DNA from: Flavobacterium enshiense
GTDB taxonomy: Bacteria > Bacteroidota > Bacteroidia > Flavobacteriales > Flavobacteriaceae
Assembly: GCF_022836875.1 (NCBI RefSeq)
Contig: NZ_CP090376.1
Coordinates: forward strand, 2,170,001 to 2,234,000
Length of the DNA: 64,000 bases
Direction: 5' to 3'
The notes under the pieces were generated by a model that did no database searches, was not told the DNA's origin, and worked only from the letters and a program-made list of their open reading frames with translations. The first letter of the stretch is position 1. Every line of letters starts with the position of its first letter. Shown one piece after another: positions 53,228 to 61,498 of this stretch. The position numbers were made by a program, and so were the translations under genes.

Positions 53228-54061
53228 TTATTTAATTCTCATTAAGTCATAGAAAATTTTTGCCTTGTCATCTTTAAGGAATATATTTTCTTCAACGGGA
53301 GCATCTATTGTATTTTTCTTTATTGAAGTTACATTGATTAATTTTTTTAATTCCTCATCACTAATTTTCCACAAAAGCATGTTTGGTGAAATAAATTCAT
53401 TTTTCCCATATTTTTCTAATTGTTCTTTAATCATCGAATTTTCAAACTGACTTTTATTTAGAAAATTATAATTATATAACTTTTTGATATAACCGTGATT
53501 AATGCCTATGCTATGAAATTGCCAAATTAAGTCATTTTCAGTTATTTCAATTCCTGAAGAAAATAAACCGCGCTTGATTTTTTTCTCGGTATCGCCATCA
53601 ATGTTTTTTGGAAACCGATGGATAAATCCATATTCGAAACCAAAATTATTAATTAATGACTGACATATTTTAATAGCGTTGTTATTAAAATACTTTTCAT
53701 CAAATTGCATATACAATTCAATGGTTGAGTTCTTTGGTTTGTTTGTATAATTTAACATTGAATTATCTACTGTGAAGTAGCATTTTGTTTTCTCAGTGTC
53801 AAACCCAACATAACTATAAATTACTTCGGACTTAGATAAAGCAGTTTCAAACGTTTTTAGAGACTTGTATTTTTTTGAATAATTAAGTTCAAAGTCTGTT
53901 GGTGGGATTTCTATTAATGATTTTAATTCATCAATACTTTCGGATATAAGTTTGCTTGTAGGAAACTTTTCAGCAGAATTTTGATCGGTTATTTTATATA
54001 ACTTAATTAGATAAAAGTATTTTTTTTTGAAGTCAAACATTTTTACGTTTTTTTGGGTCAC
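53228..54061 (-). CDS. cassette 10: hypothetical cytoplasmic protein
   Basis: 277 residues; the start may instead be the second ATG at 54040 (MFDFKKKYFYLIKLYKITDQ). Includes CYFTVDNSMLNYTNKPKNST and FGFEYGFIHRFPKNIDGDTE. Mixed alpha/beta; unknown. Confidence 0.6.
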   Translation of the reverse strand: MTQKNVKMFDFKKKYFYLIKLYKITDQNSAEKFPTSKLISESIDELKSLIEIPPTDFELNYSKKYKSLKTFETALSKSEVIYSYVGFDTEKTKCYFTVDNSMLNYTNKPKNSTIELYMQFDEKYFNNNAIKICQSLINNFGFEYGFIHRFPKNIDGDTEKKIKRGLFSSGIEITENDLIWQFHSIGINHGYIKKLYNYNFLNKSQFENSMIKEQLEKYGKNEFISPNMLLWKISDEELKKLINVTSIKKNTIDAPVEENIFLKDDKAKIFYDLMRIK

Positions 54062-54066
54062 TTGCT

Positions 54067-54198
54067 GCTAACGTCCCGCCGGCTTTAAGAAGTTGGGGAT
54101 TTTTGTTCCCAAACCATTCCATTAAGACTGAAGTCAAATGTACAAAAAGATCTTTCCATTAAACACTCAAACCCCAATTTCTTAAAACCGCTGTTATC
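54067..54198 (-). repeat. attC of cassette 9, type A
   Basis: 132 nt, arms taagaagttgggg / ccccaatttctta; -7 variant TACATTTG. Cores gctaac / gttatc. Confidence 0.92.
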
Positions 54199-54222
54199 TG
54201 CAGGCTTTAAATTACATATCTA

Positions 54223-54618
54223 TCAATTATCTAAATCCACAAACTCAACAGTTCTTTTGTATTTTTCATATTTCCCTAATCTTATACTACTTTTTTTAGG
54301 GTCTTTAGAAGAATATAGTACTTTGAATTCACACCCAATGCATCCTTTTCTTTTATTATCACCAAAAAAACCTGAAGTACCAATAGTGTTTTTATAGTTT
54401 TCGTTATTCACTTTATAACTATAAATTAAATTATAAGAACCCCTACTAGTATATTTAAAATCTTCAATTAACCCAATAGTTTCTTTTTTGTAATCTTTAA
54501 TTTCTTTATAATAAAAAAACTGTTTACCTGTAGAAATCAATATTAACAATACGGCAGCTATTATTATATATTTACCATATTTGTCAAAAAAAGATTTTAA
54601 TTTTTCAAAATAATTCAT
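54223..54618 (-). CDS. cassette 9: single-pass membrane protein (DUF3592-like)
   Basis: 131 residues. One N-terminal helix (YIIIAAVLLILISTGKQFFY), then YNLIYSYKVNNENYKNTIGT and CEFKVLYSSKDPKKSSI, the Y.Y.VN...Y / V.Y...P..S pattern of DUF3592-like proteins. Similar in layout to cassette 40. Role unknown. Confidence 0.62.
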   Translation of the reverse strand: MNYFEKLKSFFDKYGKYIIIAAVLLILISTGKQFFYYKEIKDYKKETIGLIEDFKYTSRGSYNLIYSYKVNNENYKNTIGTSGFFGDNKRKGCIGCEFKVLYSSKDPKKSSIRLGKYEKYKRTVEFVDLDN

Positions 54619-54684
54619 GCGCTATGATTTTGGTTTATCAATTGTTTTGCGTTAAGTTTTTGCGCAATTTTTGGTAAGCTTGCA

Positions 54685-54816
54685 GATAACGTCCCGCCGG
54701 CTTTAAGAAGTTGGGGATTTTTATTCCCAAACCATTCCATTAGGACTGAAGCCAAATATACAAAAAGCTCGTTCCATTAAACACCCAAACCCCAATTTCT
54801 TAAAACCGCTGTTATA
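54685..54816 (-). repeat. attC of cassette 8, type A
   Basis: 132 nt, arms taagaagttgggg / ccccaatttctta. Cores gataac / gttata. Confidence 0.92.
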
Positions 54817-54828
54817 GGCAGTTCTAAT

Positions 54829-55365
54829 TTAAATTTTATTTGTAAGTCCGATTTGTGGATATATTTCAACTTTTATATAATCCATTATATCTTCATCGTT
54901 CTCTAATATTTCTGTTTTTCGTTTGATTAATTCAGGAATAATCTTGGCAGCACTTTTTCTTCTATCCTCATTCTCTTTTTCTGAGTATTCTTCAGGTGAA
55001 ATGGTATAGTCATACAAAAGAGCACATAAAGATTGTATCAAAATGCTGTTCTTCTTTTTTGAATATTTTTTTTCATCAAGTACTTCTAAAATAAGATGTA
55101 GATTGTCGATATCAGCAATTATTAAATCTTCATCTTGTTCCATAAAAAATAAAGTAGGGTCGTTTCCCCATAAGTCTAATAACTCTCTATCAATGTCAGG
55201 TTTGTTTTGATATGTTGATTGACATTCTGTAGAAGCACACTTAGAACAAGGTAAGTTCCAAATTTCATTAGAATCGTATAACTCAAAAGCCGCTTCAACT
55301 TTTGTTAAAGGAAACGTATCTATGTTTCCACAATTTTTACAAGTTCTAGATAACTGATACTCCAT
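54829..55365 (-). CDS. cassette 8: zinc-ribbon-bearing hypothetical protein
   Basis: 178 residues from the ATG at 55365 (MEYQLSRTCKNCGN); a methionine nine codons earlier exists. Two cysteine pairs (CKNCGN, CSKCAS) form a zinc ribbon in the first 50 residues; the rest is helical (WGNDPTLFFMEQDEDLIIAD). Unknown function, soluble. Confidence 0.63.
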   Translation of the reverse strand: MEYQLSRTCKNCGNIDTFPLTKVEAAFELYDSNEIWNLPCSKCASTECQSTYQNKPDIDRELLDLWGNDPTLFFMEQDEDLIIADIDNLHLILEVLDEKKYSKKKNSILIQSLCALLYDYTISPEEYSEKENEDRRKSAAKIIPELIKRKTEILENDEDIMDYIKVEIYPQIGLTNKI

Positions 55366-55407
55366 TATTTTATAATCTTGGTTTAATCGCAATTTTGGCG
55401 AATTGCC

Positions 55408-55539
55408 TATAACGTCCCGCCGGCTTTAAGAAGTTGGGGATTTTTGTTCCCAAACCATTCCATTAGGACTGAAGCCAAATATACAAAAAGACCATCCCAT
55501 AATACACCCAAACCCCAATTTCTTAAAACCGCTGTTAGC
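55408..55539 (-). repeat. attC of cassette 7, type A
   Basis: 132 nt, arms taagaagttgggg / ccccaatttctta. Cores tataac / gttagc. Confidence 0.92.
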
Positions 55540-55547
55540 AGCTGGCT

Positions 55548-56099
55548 TTAATAGATTAATTTTCCTAATCTTTCAAAATCTCCACATTGACCAAAATTCT
55601 CAGTATTAAGTTTTGTTCCCTCAATAGAATATGAACGACAGCCAAAACAAACTTTGGCTTTTCCTACTATTTTTTCATTCTTTTTAAAAATGAAAATATC
55701 TCTATAAACAGGAATACATGCAGTCACATAAACTGTTTTACAAGGGTTTTCACTGAAAATTTTATTTATAGAGTCCAGTTTAGAACTATTAATTACGCTT
55801 TTTTTGAAATTATACTTTTCTAATTCGTCAGTGTATTCCATATCATCCTCAGTTAACAACTGCGATAATATTGATTCTTTTTTTGAAGGTTTATCTTTTA
55901 TGGATAAATTTTCAGCATCGCTTTCGGAAATATCATTGGAATAATGCTCTACTTTATCAAAATCAAAAAATGCTTTTCCAGGTCTTCTAGGTTCTTCAAC
56001 TTCAGTTAAAGAGTCTTCGTTACTTCTTGATGTTTCTATTTTTTTAGAACATGCAAAAAATAAAAGTAGTAAAGGAATGAAAAAGAATTTAGTTTTCAT
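55548..56099 (-). CDS. cassette 7: lipoprotein
   Basis: 183 residues from the ATG at 56099. MKTKFFFIPLLLLFFACSKK is a lipobox (FFAC). Acidic linker, then a C-terminal domain (CKTVYVTACIPVYRDIFIFK, KVCFGCRSYSIEGTK) with several cysteines. Family unknown. Confidence 0.64.
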   Translation of the reverse strand: MKTKFFFIPLLLLFFACSKKIETSRSNEDSLTEVEEPRRPGKAFFDFDKVEHYSNDISESDAENLSIKDKPSKKESILSQLLTEDDMEYTDELEKYNFKKSVINSSKLDSINKIFSENPCKTVYVTACIPVYRDIFIFKKNEKIVGKAKVCFGCRSYSIEGTKLNTENFGQCGDFERLGKLIY

Positions 56100-56126
56100 A
56101 TTTATTGTTGTTGTCATAAGCTTGCT

Positions 56127-56289
56127 GCTAACGTCCCGCCGGCTTTGTGGCAGGTGGGGATTTCTATTACTGTTGCTCACAAATATACCGAAAAGTTTGA
56201 AAGAAAAAACCTCACTTCGGAGAAGAAGTGCAAACACTGACTTTTACCGATAAATCCTAAAACCCCACTTGCACAAAACCGCTGTTACC
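56127..56289 (-). repeat. attC of cassette 6, type B
   Basis: 163 nt, arms gtggcaggtgggg / ccccacttgcac (covarying). Cores gctaac / gttacc. Confidence 0.9.
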
Positions 56290-56297
56290 TGTAGTTT

Positions 56298-56972
56298 TTA
56301 TTCACAAATGATCCAATCAATAAATGGAAATTTTGATTTGTCTGATGTATTAGTCAAATCATTTTCATTAAGCACAATCCTAAGGAAAGAAATTTGATTT
56401 TTAGCTTTTAGTTTTATGGTTTTATCATCTTTTCTTTTAGTCAAAATTTTATTAATATTTTGGCCATCGTAACTAAAAGAATTATCCAATTCTACTAAAA
56501 GCCAATTTTTTTCATTTTCTAAAGAAATTCGTTCAGTAATTGTGCCATTAATAGGGAAAATGTATTCTAATTCGTTATCTCTAAAATTTTTAAGCGTAAT
56601 TCTTTTTCCAATCAAGTTAGCAGCTTCAAGTATTTTAATAAATCCTAACATTAGAATTGCTAGAATGTTAATATTTAAACCAACATCACCGCTCTTTAAG
56701 CCAAGTGTAAAACCAAATTTAAAATTAAAACCTTGTGATAAATCAAAAATAGGATCTATAATTAGTATTTGCGCTACAATCCATGTATATATTAATCTTG
56801 TTGAAATTGGTTTTTTTAGGAAAAATAAAGCTGAACCAATTATTCCGATTAAGGAATTTAAAACGGATAAAGAAATTAAATCATCAGTATGATTTGAAAT
56901 ATTCATTACACTCAAAAGAATAATAATAATTGGCAAAATTGTTTCCGTTGAGAATTTAGTTTCGTTTTTCAT
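56298..56972 (-). CDS. cassette 6: multi-pass membrane protein with soluble tail
   Basis: 224 residues. About four hydrophobic segments in the first 120 residues (ILPIIIILLSVMNIS, VLNSLIGIIGSALFFL, YTWIVAQILIIDPIF, NILAILMLGFIKIL), then a soluble domain (WLLVELDNSFSYDGQNINKI). Unknown. Confidence 0.6.
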   Translation of the reverse strand: MKNETKFSTETILPIIIILLSVMNISNHTDDLISLSVLNSLIGIIGSALFFLKKPISTRLIYTWIVAQILIIDPIFDLSQGFNFKFGFTLGLKSGDVGLNINILAILMLGFIKILEAANLIGKRITLKNFRDNELEYIFPINGTITERISLENEKNWLLVELDNSFSYDGQNINKILTKRKDDKTIKLKAKNQISFLRIVLNENDLTNTSDKSKFPFIDWIICE

Positions 56973-56999
56973 TTAGCGTTTCGTTTTTTCAAAATTACA

Positions 57000-57130
57000 G
57001 GTAACGTCCCGCCGGCTTTGTGGAGGTGGGGATTTTTGCTCCCAAACCATTCCATTAGGACTGAAGTCAAATATATAAAATTACCTTTAAATTTTGCCTA
57101 AAACCCCAATTTCACAAAACCGCTGTTATG
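57000..57130 (-). repeat. attC of cassette 5, type A2
   Basis: 131 nt, arms gtggaggtgggg / ccccaatttcac. Cores ggtaac / gttatg. Confidence 0.91.
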
Positions 57131-57770
57131 CACCGTTATTGTTATTAACCTTTCCTTTCATTGAATTTGGAATTTTTCGAAACGGTTTTGTATAAAGCAT
57201 GTTATAATACACAGATAAATCCTTCCATTCTTTTAATTCATAAAATTTTTCGATATCATTATTAGACTGTCTTAGAATTTCCATTGAAAGTCGTTTCTCG
57301 ATTAAATCATGTGAATATGCAGTGTTATTTTCCAAATGTTCTACAGCCTCATATTCTGCTAAAATCCATTTGGTAGCTAAACCTTTTTGATAATATCTCC
57401 ATGATGTAGCTTCGTTCTCATATTTAGCAAATATTGGATTGAATCCTCTAAAATCTGGAATTCTTTTTTCATAATCCAGTAAATCTGTTTGCCCAACTAT
57501 TTTCCATTTATTTTTATTTACTACAGGTTGTATGTCAATTACAAAAATACCACCTGTAAGCGGTTCTGAATTTTGAAATTTAGTTAATGAAAATGAGTTT
57601 AAATCTTTTTCAATATAATCAAAAGGATAAATTAGGAAATGAAAAGTCTTTGAGAGATCTAATTCTGCAAAATCCATTAGGTTAACAATTTTCGCAAAAA
57701 TATATCCTAGATTGTGGTTTAATGGAATTCCGATTATTTGTCCGCTTAATAAATTGTTGAGTTTAGTCAT
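57126..57770 (-). CDS. cassette 5: Imm26-like immunity protein
   Basis: 214 residues. GQIIGIPLNHNLGYIFAKIV near the N-terminus fits the Imm26 pattern (G.I..IPL...G...A.I.), and the mid-protein segments GGIFVIDIQPVVNKNKWKIV are compatible. Imm26 proteins neutralise secreted toxins. The stop is the TAA of the attC core. Assignment is likely but not certain. Confidence 0.63.
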   Translation of the reverse strand: MTKLNNLLSGQIIGIPLNHNLGYIFAKIVNLMDFAELDLSKTFHFLIYPFDYIEKDLNSFSLTKFQNSEPLTGGIFVIDIQPVVNKNKWKIVGQTDLLDYEKRIPDFRGFNPIFAKYENEATSWRYYQKGLATKWILAEYEAVEHLENNTAYSHDLIEKRLSMEILRQSNNDIEKFYELKEWKDLSVYYNMLYTKPFRKIPNSMKGKVNNNNGA

Positions 57771-57789
57771 ACGTTTTTTTATAATGGTG

Positions 57790-57954
57790 CATAACGTCCC
57801 GCCGGCTTTGTGTCAGGCGGGGATTTTTATTACTGACGTTTACAAATATACCGAAAAGACTGAAAGAAAAAAGTTGAAAAATAGGAGAGAAGTGCAAACA
57901 CTGACCATTACCGATAAACACCCAAAACCCCGCTTGCACAAAACCGCTGTTAGC
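57790..57954 (-). repeat. attC of cassette 4, type B
   Basis: 165 nt, arms gtgtcaggcgggg / ccccgcttgcac, a clear double covariation. Cores cataac / gttagc. Confidence 0.91.
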
Positions 57955-57964
57955 CGTAGTGGCT

Positions 57965-58420
57965 TTATTCAAGTACTTCTTTAATTTGGGTTTCTAAATC
58001 TGCTAAATTTTCAAATTTTTGAAACTCTAATTCTTTTTTGTTTTTTTTAAGTTCGTTAATCAATTCCAAAATAAGTTCATAGCCTTCTACTTCGTAGCCA
58101 AACATATTTTGATCGAAATTTGTTCCTATTAAAAGCCCATCATTATCAATTCCAATACACCAGTTTTCAATAAATTCAGCTAAATTTATTTCTGTTGGTT
58201 TATATTCTTCCCAACCATTTTTGGCGCAAGAATTTGCTAATGCTTTTTCAGACCAAAAACATATAATTCCGATTGGTTCACCATCTTCGTCTTCCAAATC
58301 ATTTGAACTTGAAGTTGCAAATCCATCTTCACTTTCCAATCCATAAACAATATTTGTTTCACAAACTTTCTTTATAAATTTTTCGTGTTTTAATCTTATG
58401 TCAATATGGTTTTTAAACAT
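57965..58420 (-). CDS. cassette 4: DUF2750-family protein
   Basis: 151 residues. FWSEKALANSCAKNGWEEYK and PTEINLAEFIENWCIGID with DNDGLLIGTNFDQNMFGYEV follow the DUF2750 signature (FWS...A..CA..GW..Y.P..I.L..F...W...M..DG..VG.NWD). The family has no settled function but recurs in immunity-type clusters. Cytoplasmic. Confidence 0.78.
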   Translation of the reverse strand: MFKNHIDIRLKHEKFIKKVCETNIVYGLESEDGFATSSSNDLEDEDGEPIGIICFWSEKALANSCAKNGWEEYKPTEINLAEFIENWCIGIDNDGLLIGTNFDQNMFGYEVEGYELILELINELKKNKKELEFQKFENLADLETQIKEVLE

Positions 58421-58468
58421 CTCTAAATATTTTAGTACTGTTTTTCGTTGCGTTCTGTTGCCATTACG

Positions 58469-58632
58469 GCTAACGTCCTGCCGGCTTTGTGAAGTGGCGG
58501 AGTTTTATTACTGATGTTTACAAATATACCGAAAAGTCTGAAAGAAAAAAGCGGAATGAAAAGAAGAAATATAAGCACCAAACCATTCCAAAAAATCACC
58601 AAGCCCCGCCATTTCACAAAACCGCTGTTGGG
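58469..58632 (-). repeat. attC of cassette 3, type B
   Basis: 164 nt, arms gtgaagtggcgg / ccgccatttcac (covarying); R' side gtcctgccgg. Cores gctaac / gttggg. Confidence 0.91.
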
Positions 58633-58640
58633 CGCAGTAC

Positions 58641-59669
58641 TTATTCTTCGAAGTTTATTCTTCTTGTTTTCAATAAATTCTTTATCGCTTCATCTTTAAC
58701 AGCATATTCGTATAACTCATTGTTATAAAGATTTATACTGTCAATATCTAGCATTTTGAAAAAGTTCTCAAGTGGATTTTGGTTTGGAAGGAACGACTGA
58801 AAGAAAATGTTTGAAATGTTTAAAGTATTATTTAACATATCTTGAGTTTCAATTCTTAATTCGGAAAATAGGTCATTAGCGCTGTCAACGCTAAATTCTA
58901 TGATGTTAAATATTCTAAGAAATGGATGAGGATGAGAAAACTCTTTGGTGTAAAAGTTTTGAACTTTAATTTGTTGATTTGGATCTAAGACATTTAAATA
59001 GAAGAGCATTCGTGTTATAATTACGCTTGAAATTCCTGAATAAATTAAAGATTTAAGAATCTCGACATTTCTATAGTTCAGTTTACGATAAACTTCAAAT
59101 GCATATTTTAAAACGTCAAAAGAACCGAATCTATCCGCGTCAAATTCCCAAGCATGTTTTTGCATTGAGAATTCCGACTCGTCAAAGTTTTCACTAAACT
59201 CGTAGTTTTTACTTATTTTGGCACTGTTGAATTGTAGAATATGTTGAAACTCATGACCGAAAGTAAATTCAATAGAGCAATTCATCATATAACTGCTAAA
59301 TTTAAAATTGGGATTTTCCTCGAGATACGCAAAAGCATCCGAAAGCTTTTTTTCTCCTTTTAGTCCCGCTAAGAATATATACTTGAAATAATTCTCGTGA
59401 AATATTTTAGAAGTGTGTATAACATACCCATTCGTAACACCGATTAAATTGTAGCCTTTAAATCTTTTTGCAAATGCATTAAAACCAAAACCATTTTTGA
59501 AATAAAAATGACAATCATTTATTTTAAATATTTCAGCTTTAGATTTAAATAATTCTTCAAATCTGGATTCAAAAAAAATATATGTGGATATTAATTCATC
59601 GTCTAAAAATTCATAGTCAAATATATCGGTAATTATTCCATGTTTAAGAAGTAAGCTTTTCTCGGTCAT
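58641..59669 (-). CDS. cassette 3: HExxH zinc metallopeptidase-like protein
   Basis: 342 residues. FTFGHEFQHILQFNSAK (about residue 137) is an HExxH zinc motif, and HAWEFDADRFGSFDVLKYA (about residue 168) supplies a downstream acidic ligand (ExDAD), as in M48/ImmA-IrrE-type proteases. No signal peptide; the protein may be cytoplasmic. Substrate unknown. This is a large, enzyme-like gene among otherwise small cassettes. Confidence 0.72.
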   Translation of the reverse strand: MTEKSLLLKHGIITDIFDYEFLDDELISTYIFFESRFEELFKSKAEIFKINDCHFYFKNGFGFNAFAKRFKGYNLIGVTNGYVIHTSKIFHENYFKYIFLAGLKGEKKLSDAFAYLEENPNFKFSSYMMNCSIEFTFGHEFQHILQFNSAKISKNYEFSENFDESEFSMQKHAWEFDADRFGSFDVLKYAFEVYRKLNYRNVEILKSLIYSGISSVIITRMLFYLNVLDPNQQIKVQNFYTKEFSHPHPFLRIFNIIEFSVDSANDLFSELRIETQDMLNNTLNISNIFFQSFLPNQNPLENFFKMLDIDSINLYNNELYEYAVKDEAIKNLLKTRRINFEE

Positions 59670-59695
59670 ATCAATTCTCGTTTAGTAGTATTGCG

Positions 59696-59827
59696 CCCAA
59701 CGTCCCGCCGGCTTTAAGAAGTTGGGGATTTTTGTTCCCAAACCATTCCATCAGGACTGAAGTCAAATATACAAAAAGACCTTTCCATTAAACACTCAAA
59801 CCCCAATTTCTTAAAACCGCTGTTAGC
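59696..59827 (-). repeat. attC of cassette 2, type A
   Basis: 132 nt, arms taagaagttgggg / ccccaatttctta. Cores cccaac / gttagc. Confidence 0.92.
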
Positions 59828-59837
59828 CGTAGCCTTT

Positions 59838-60608
59838 TTATCCATTTAAAATTGATAACGTTAAATCGATATCATTAAATTTTTTTACCAACTTAAAACT
59901 TTTAAATTGGTCTTTCTTTGCTTCTGAGGTTTTTTTGATATAGTTATCGAGCGCGATCTCCCAATGTCTTGATGTAGCTATTCCAAATACATGACCTAAT
60001 AATTCAAATTCAAAGAAACAGGGTTCATTGACTAAATATTTAAATTTTAAATCATCATCAATGAATAATTCTGGGGTTTTGGCCCAATCTGTTGACATTA
60101 AAATTATGCCGTGTTTACGTTGAAAATAGAAAACAGGGTAATCTCCTAAATCAAATCGGCTAAATTCGCGGATGAAATCATATTTATCAATATGGCCATC
60201 TTGTCTTTGTCTTTCAGTTTCCTCTAAAAAGATTTTATACAGACCTTTTTTTAATTGCCTTAATATTTTCTCTTGAAAATAAGCATGATGTTTATAAGCT
60301 GCTTTTAATGATAATGTATTTTTGGCAAAATCAACATTAAAATATATTGAGGAGAATTTAGGCATAGCCTTATTCTTTCCAATTTCATTATCACTTTGCA
60401 AAAACCTTCCTCTGGAAATGTTAAAGGTTTCTTTGATCACGGTTTCAATAGGAGGCAACTTATTGTTATAATTTCCAAAATATTTATTGCATTCATCACA
60501 TACGTTTTGACAAATTTTTTTTCCACCAAGTGTTTGAGGAATTGTATGTGCTAATTTTTTAAATTCAACATATTCTTCTGTCTTAGAGCACCAAATACAT
60601 TTTTTCAC
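59838..60608 (-). CDS. cassette 2: HNH-like zinc-binding protein
   Basis: 256 residues using GTG at 60608 (MKKCIWCSKTEEYVEF); upstream ATG in the same frame lies inside attC and would place the zinc motif after a non-conserved extension. CIWCSK, AHTIPQTLGGK and CDECNKYFG give the HNH-type CxxC / H..P..LGG / CxxCN pattern also found in cassette 48. Nuclease activity is inferred. Confidence 0.68.
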   Translation of the reverse strand: MKKCIWCSKTEEYVEFKKLAHTIPQTLGGKKICQNVCDECNKYFGNYNNKLPPIETVIKETFNISRGRFLQSDNEIGKNKAMPKFSSIYFNVDFAKNTLSLKAAYKHHAYFQEKILRQLKKGLYKIFLEETERQRQDGHIDKYDFIREFSRFDLGDYPVFYFQRKHGIILMSTDWAKTPELFIDDDLKFKYLVNEPCFFEFELLGHVFGIATSRHWEIALDNYIKKTSEAKKDQFKSFKLVKKFNDIDLTLSILNG

Positions 60609-60630
60609 GCAATTTTTTTTTAAGGTTACG

Positions 60631-60793
60631 GCTAACGTCCCGCCGGCTTTATGGAGTGGCGGCATTTTTATTACTGATGTTTACAAATATACCTAAAAGA
60701 CTGAATGAAAATACCTCTTTCGGAGAAAGAAATGCAAGCACTGGCTCTTCCAATTACACACCGACCCCGCCATTTCATAAAACCGCTGTTAGC
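60631..60793 (-). repeat. attC of cassette 1, type B
   Basis: 163 nt, arms atggagtggcgg / ccgccatttcat (covarying at). Cores gctaac / gttagc. Nearest site to the integrase end. Confidence 0.92.
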
Positions 60794-60798
60794 AGCTG

Positions 60799-61476
60799 TT
60801 ATTTTTTCTTGTTTGATAGTTTCCACTCGGCATATCTCTTGTTAATTATCGATTTTAGAGCATCGTAATTCGCCCAAGTGTCAGCAACATGAAATAATGA
60901 AGGTAAACTGTCTGATGGGTCAAGTGTCGTCAAATAGTCTGTTACATAGTTCCCTTTTTCAAACTCAAAGTAATCTTCCGTGAACTCAATAGCCTCTTCT
61001 GTTAAGCCTTCTGTGTCAAACACACCGTCAAGATAGTCAACGTAAAATTGTGAAGGTGCAACTTGTCGAGATAATAGCAAATTAATTCCAACTGAATTTT
61101 CGGTTTTAAAGTCATCCTCTATAAGTCCGTTGTTAATGAGCCAACAAATAAAAAGCCCAGAATGGATGTAACTTTGATGGTGGTCAAGGTCCTCTGGAAA
61201 GTCGTCATTTAGATGCCATTTTGCTTTGTCAAAAACAACATTTTCAGTTGACATGTTTTTAGGTAAGTCTGTAATTACAAAACCCCTATCTATTAGTTGT
61301 TGAACTTGTAGCTTTACTTCTTCTATGGCTTTGTCAGGAGAACCAGCATTTAGTGTCGAGTTTGCAATTCCTGATTTACCAACTTTCCCCTCAGAATGTC
61401 GAACAAATTTATCGTCCGCTTCTATGAGTACAAAGTCTATTGTCTTACGATTTTGTTTTGTCAAGTACTGTTTCAT
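60799..61476 (-). CDS. cassette 1: hypothetical protein (proximal cassette)
   Basis: 225 residues. The first 70 residues (KTIDFVLIEADDKFVRHSEG, KAIEEVKLQVQQLIDRGFVI) read like a WGR-type domain, and the rest (WHLNDDFPEDLDHHQSYIHS, LFICWLINNGLIEDDF) matches a widespread small domain of immunity-type proteins (W....FP..L....A..H.G...AWL...GL). First cassette after the attI position, hence the one most likely to be expressed from a leader promoter. Confidence 0.68.
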   Translation of the reverse strand: MKQYLTKQNRKTIDFVLIEADDKFVRHSEGKVGKSGIANSTLNAGSPDKAIEEVKLQVQQLIDRGFVITDLPKNMSTENVVFDKAKWHLNDDFPEDLDHHQSYIHSGLFICWLINNGLIEDDFKTENSVGINLLLSRQVAPSQFYVDYLDGVFDTEGLTEEAIEFTEDYFEFEKGNYVTDYLTTLDPSDSLPSLFHVADTWANYDALKSIINKRYAEWKLSNKKK

Positions 61477-61498
61477 TGTCTCGTCCGGTATAATAGCT

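Noticed and set aside
26573..60868. Many short plus-strand frames across the array such as those reading SQNVPPALRSWGFLF.
   Set aside because: They are translations of the attC repeat itself and run antisense to the cassette genes.
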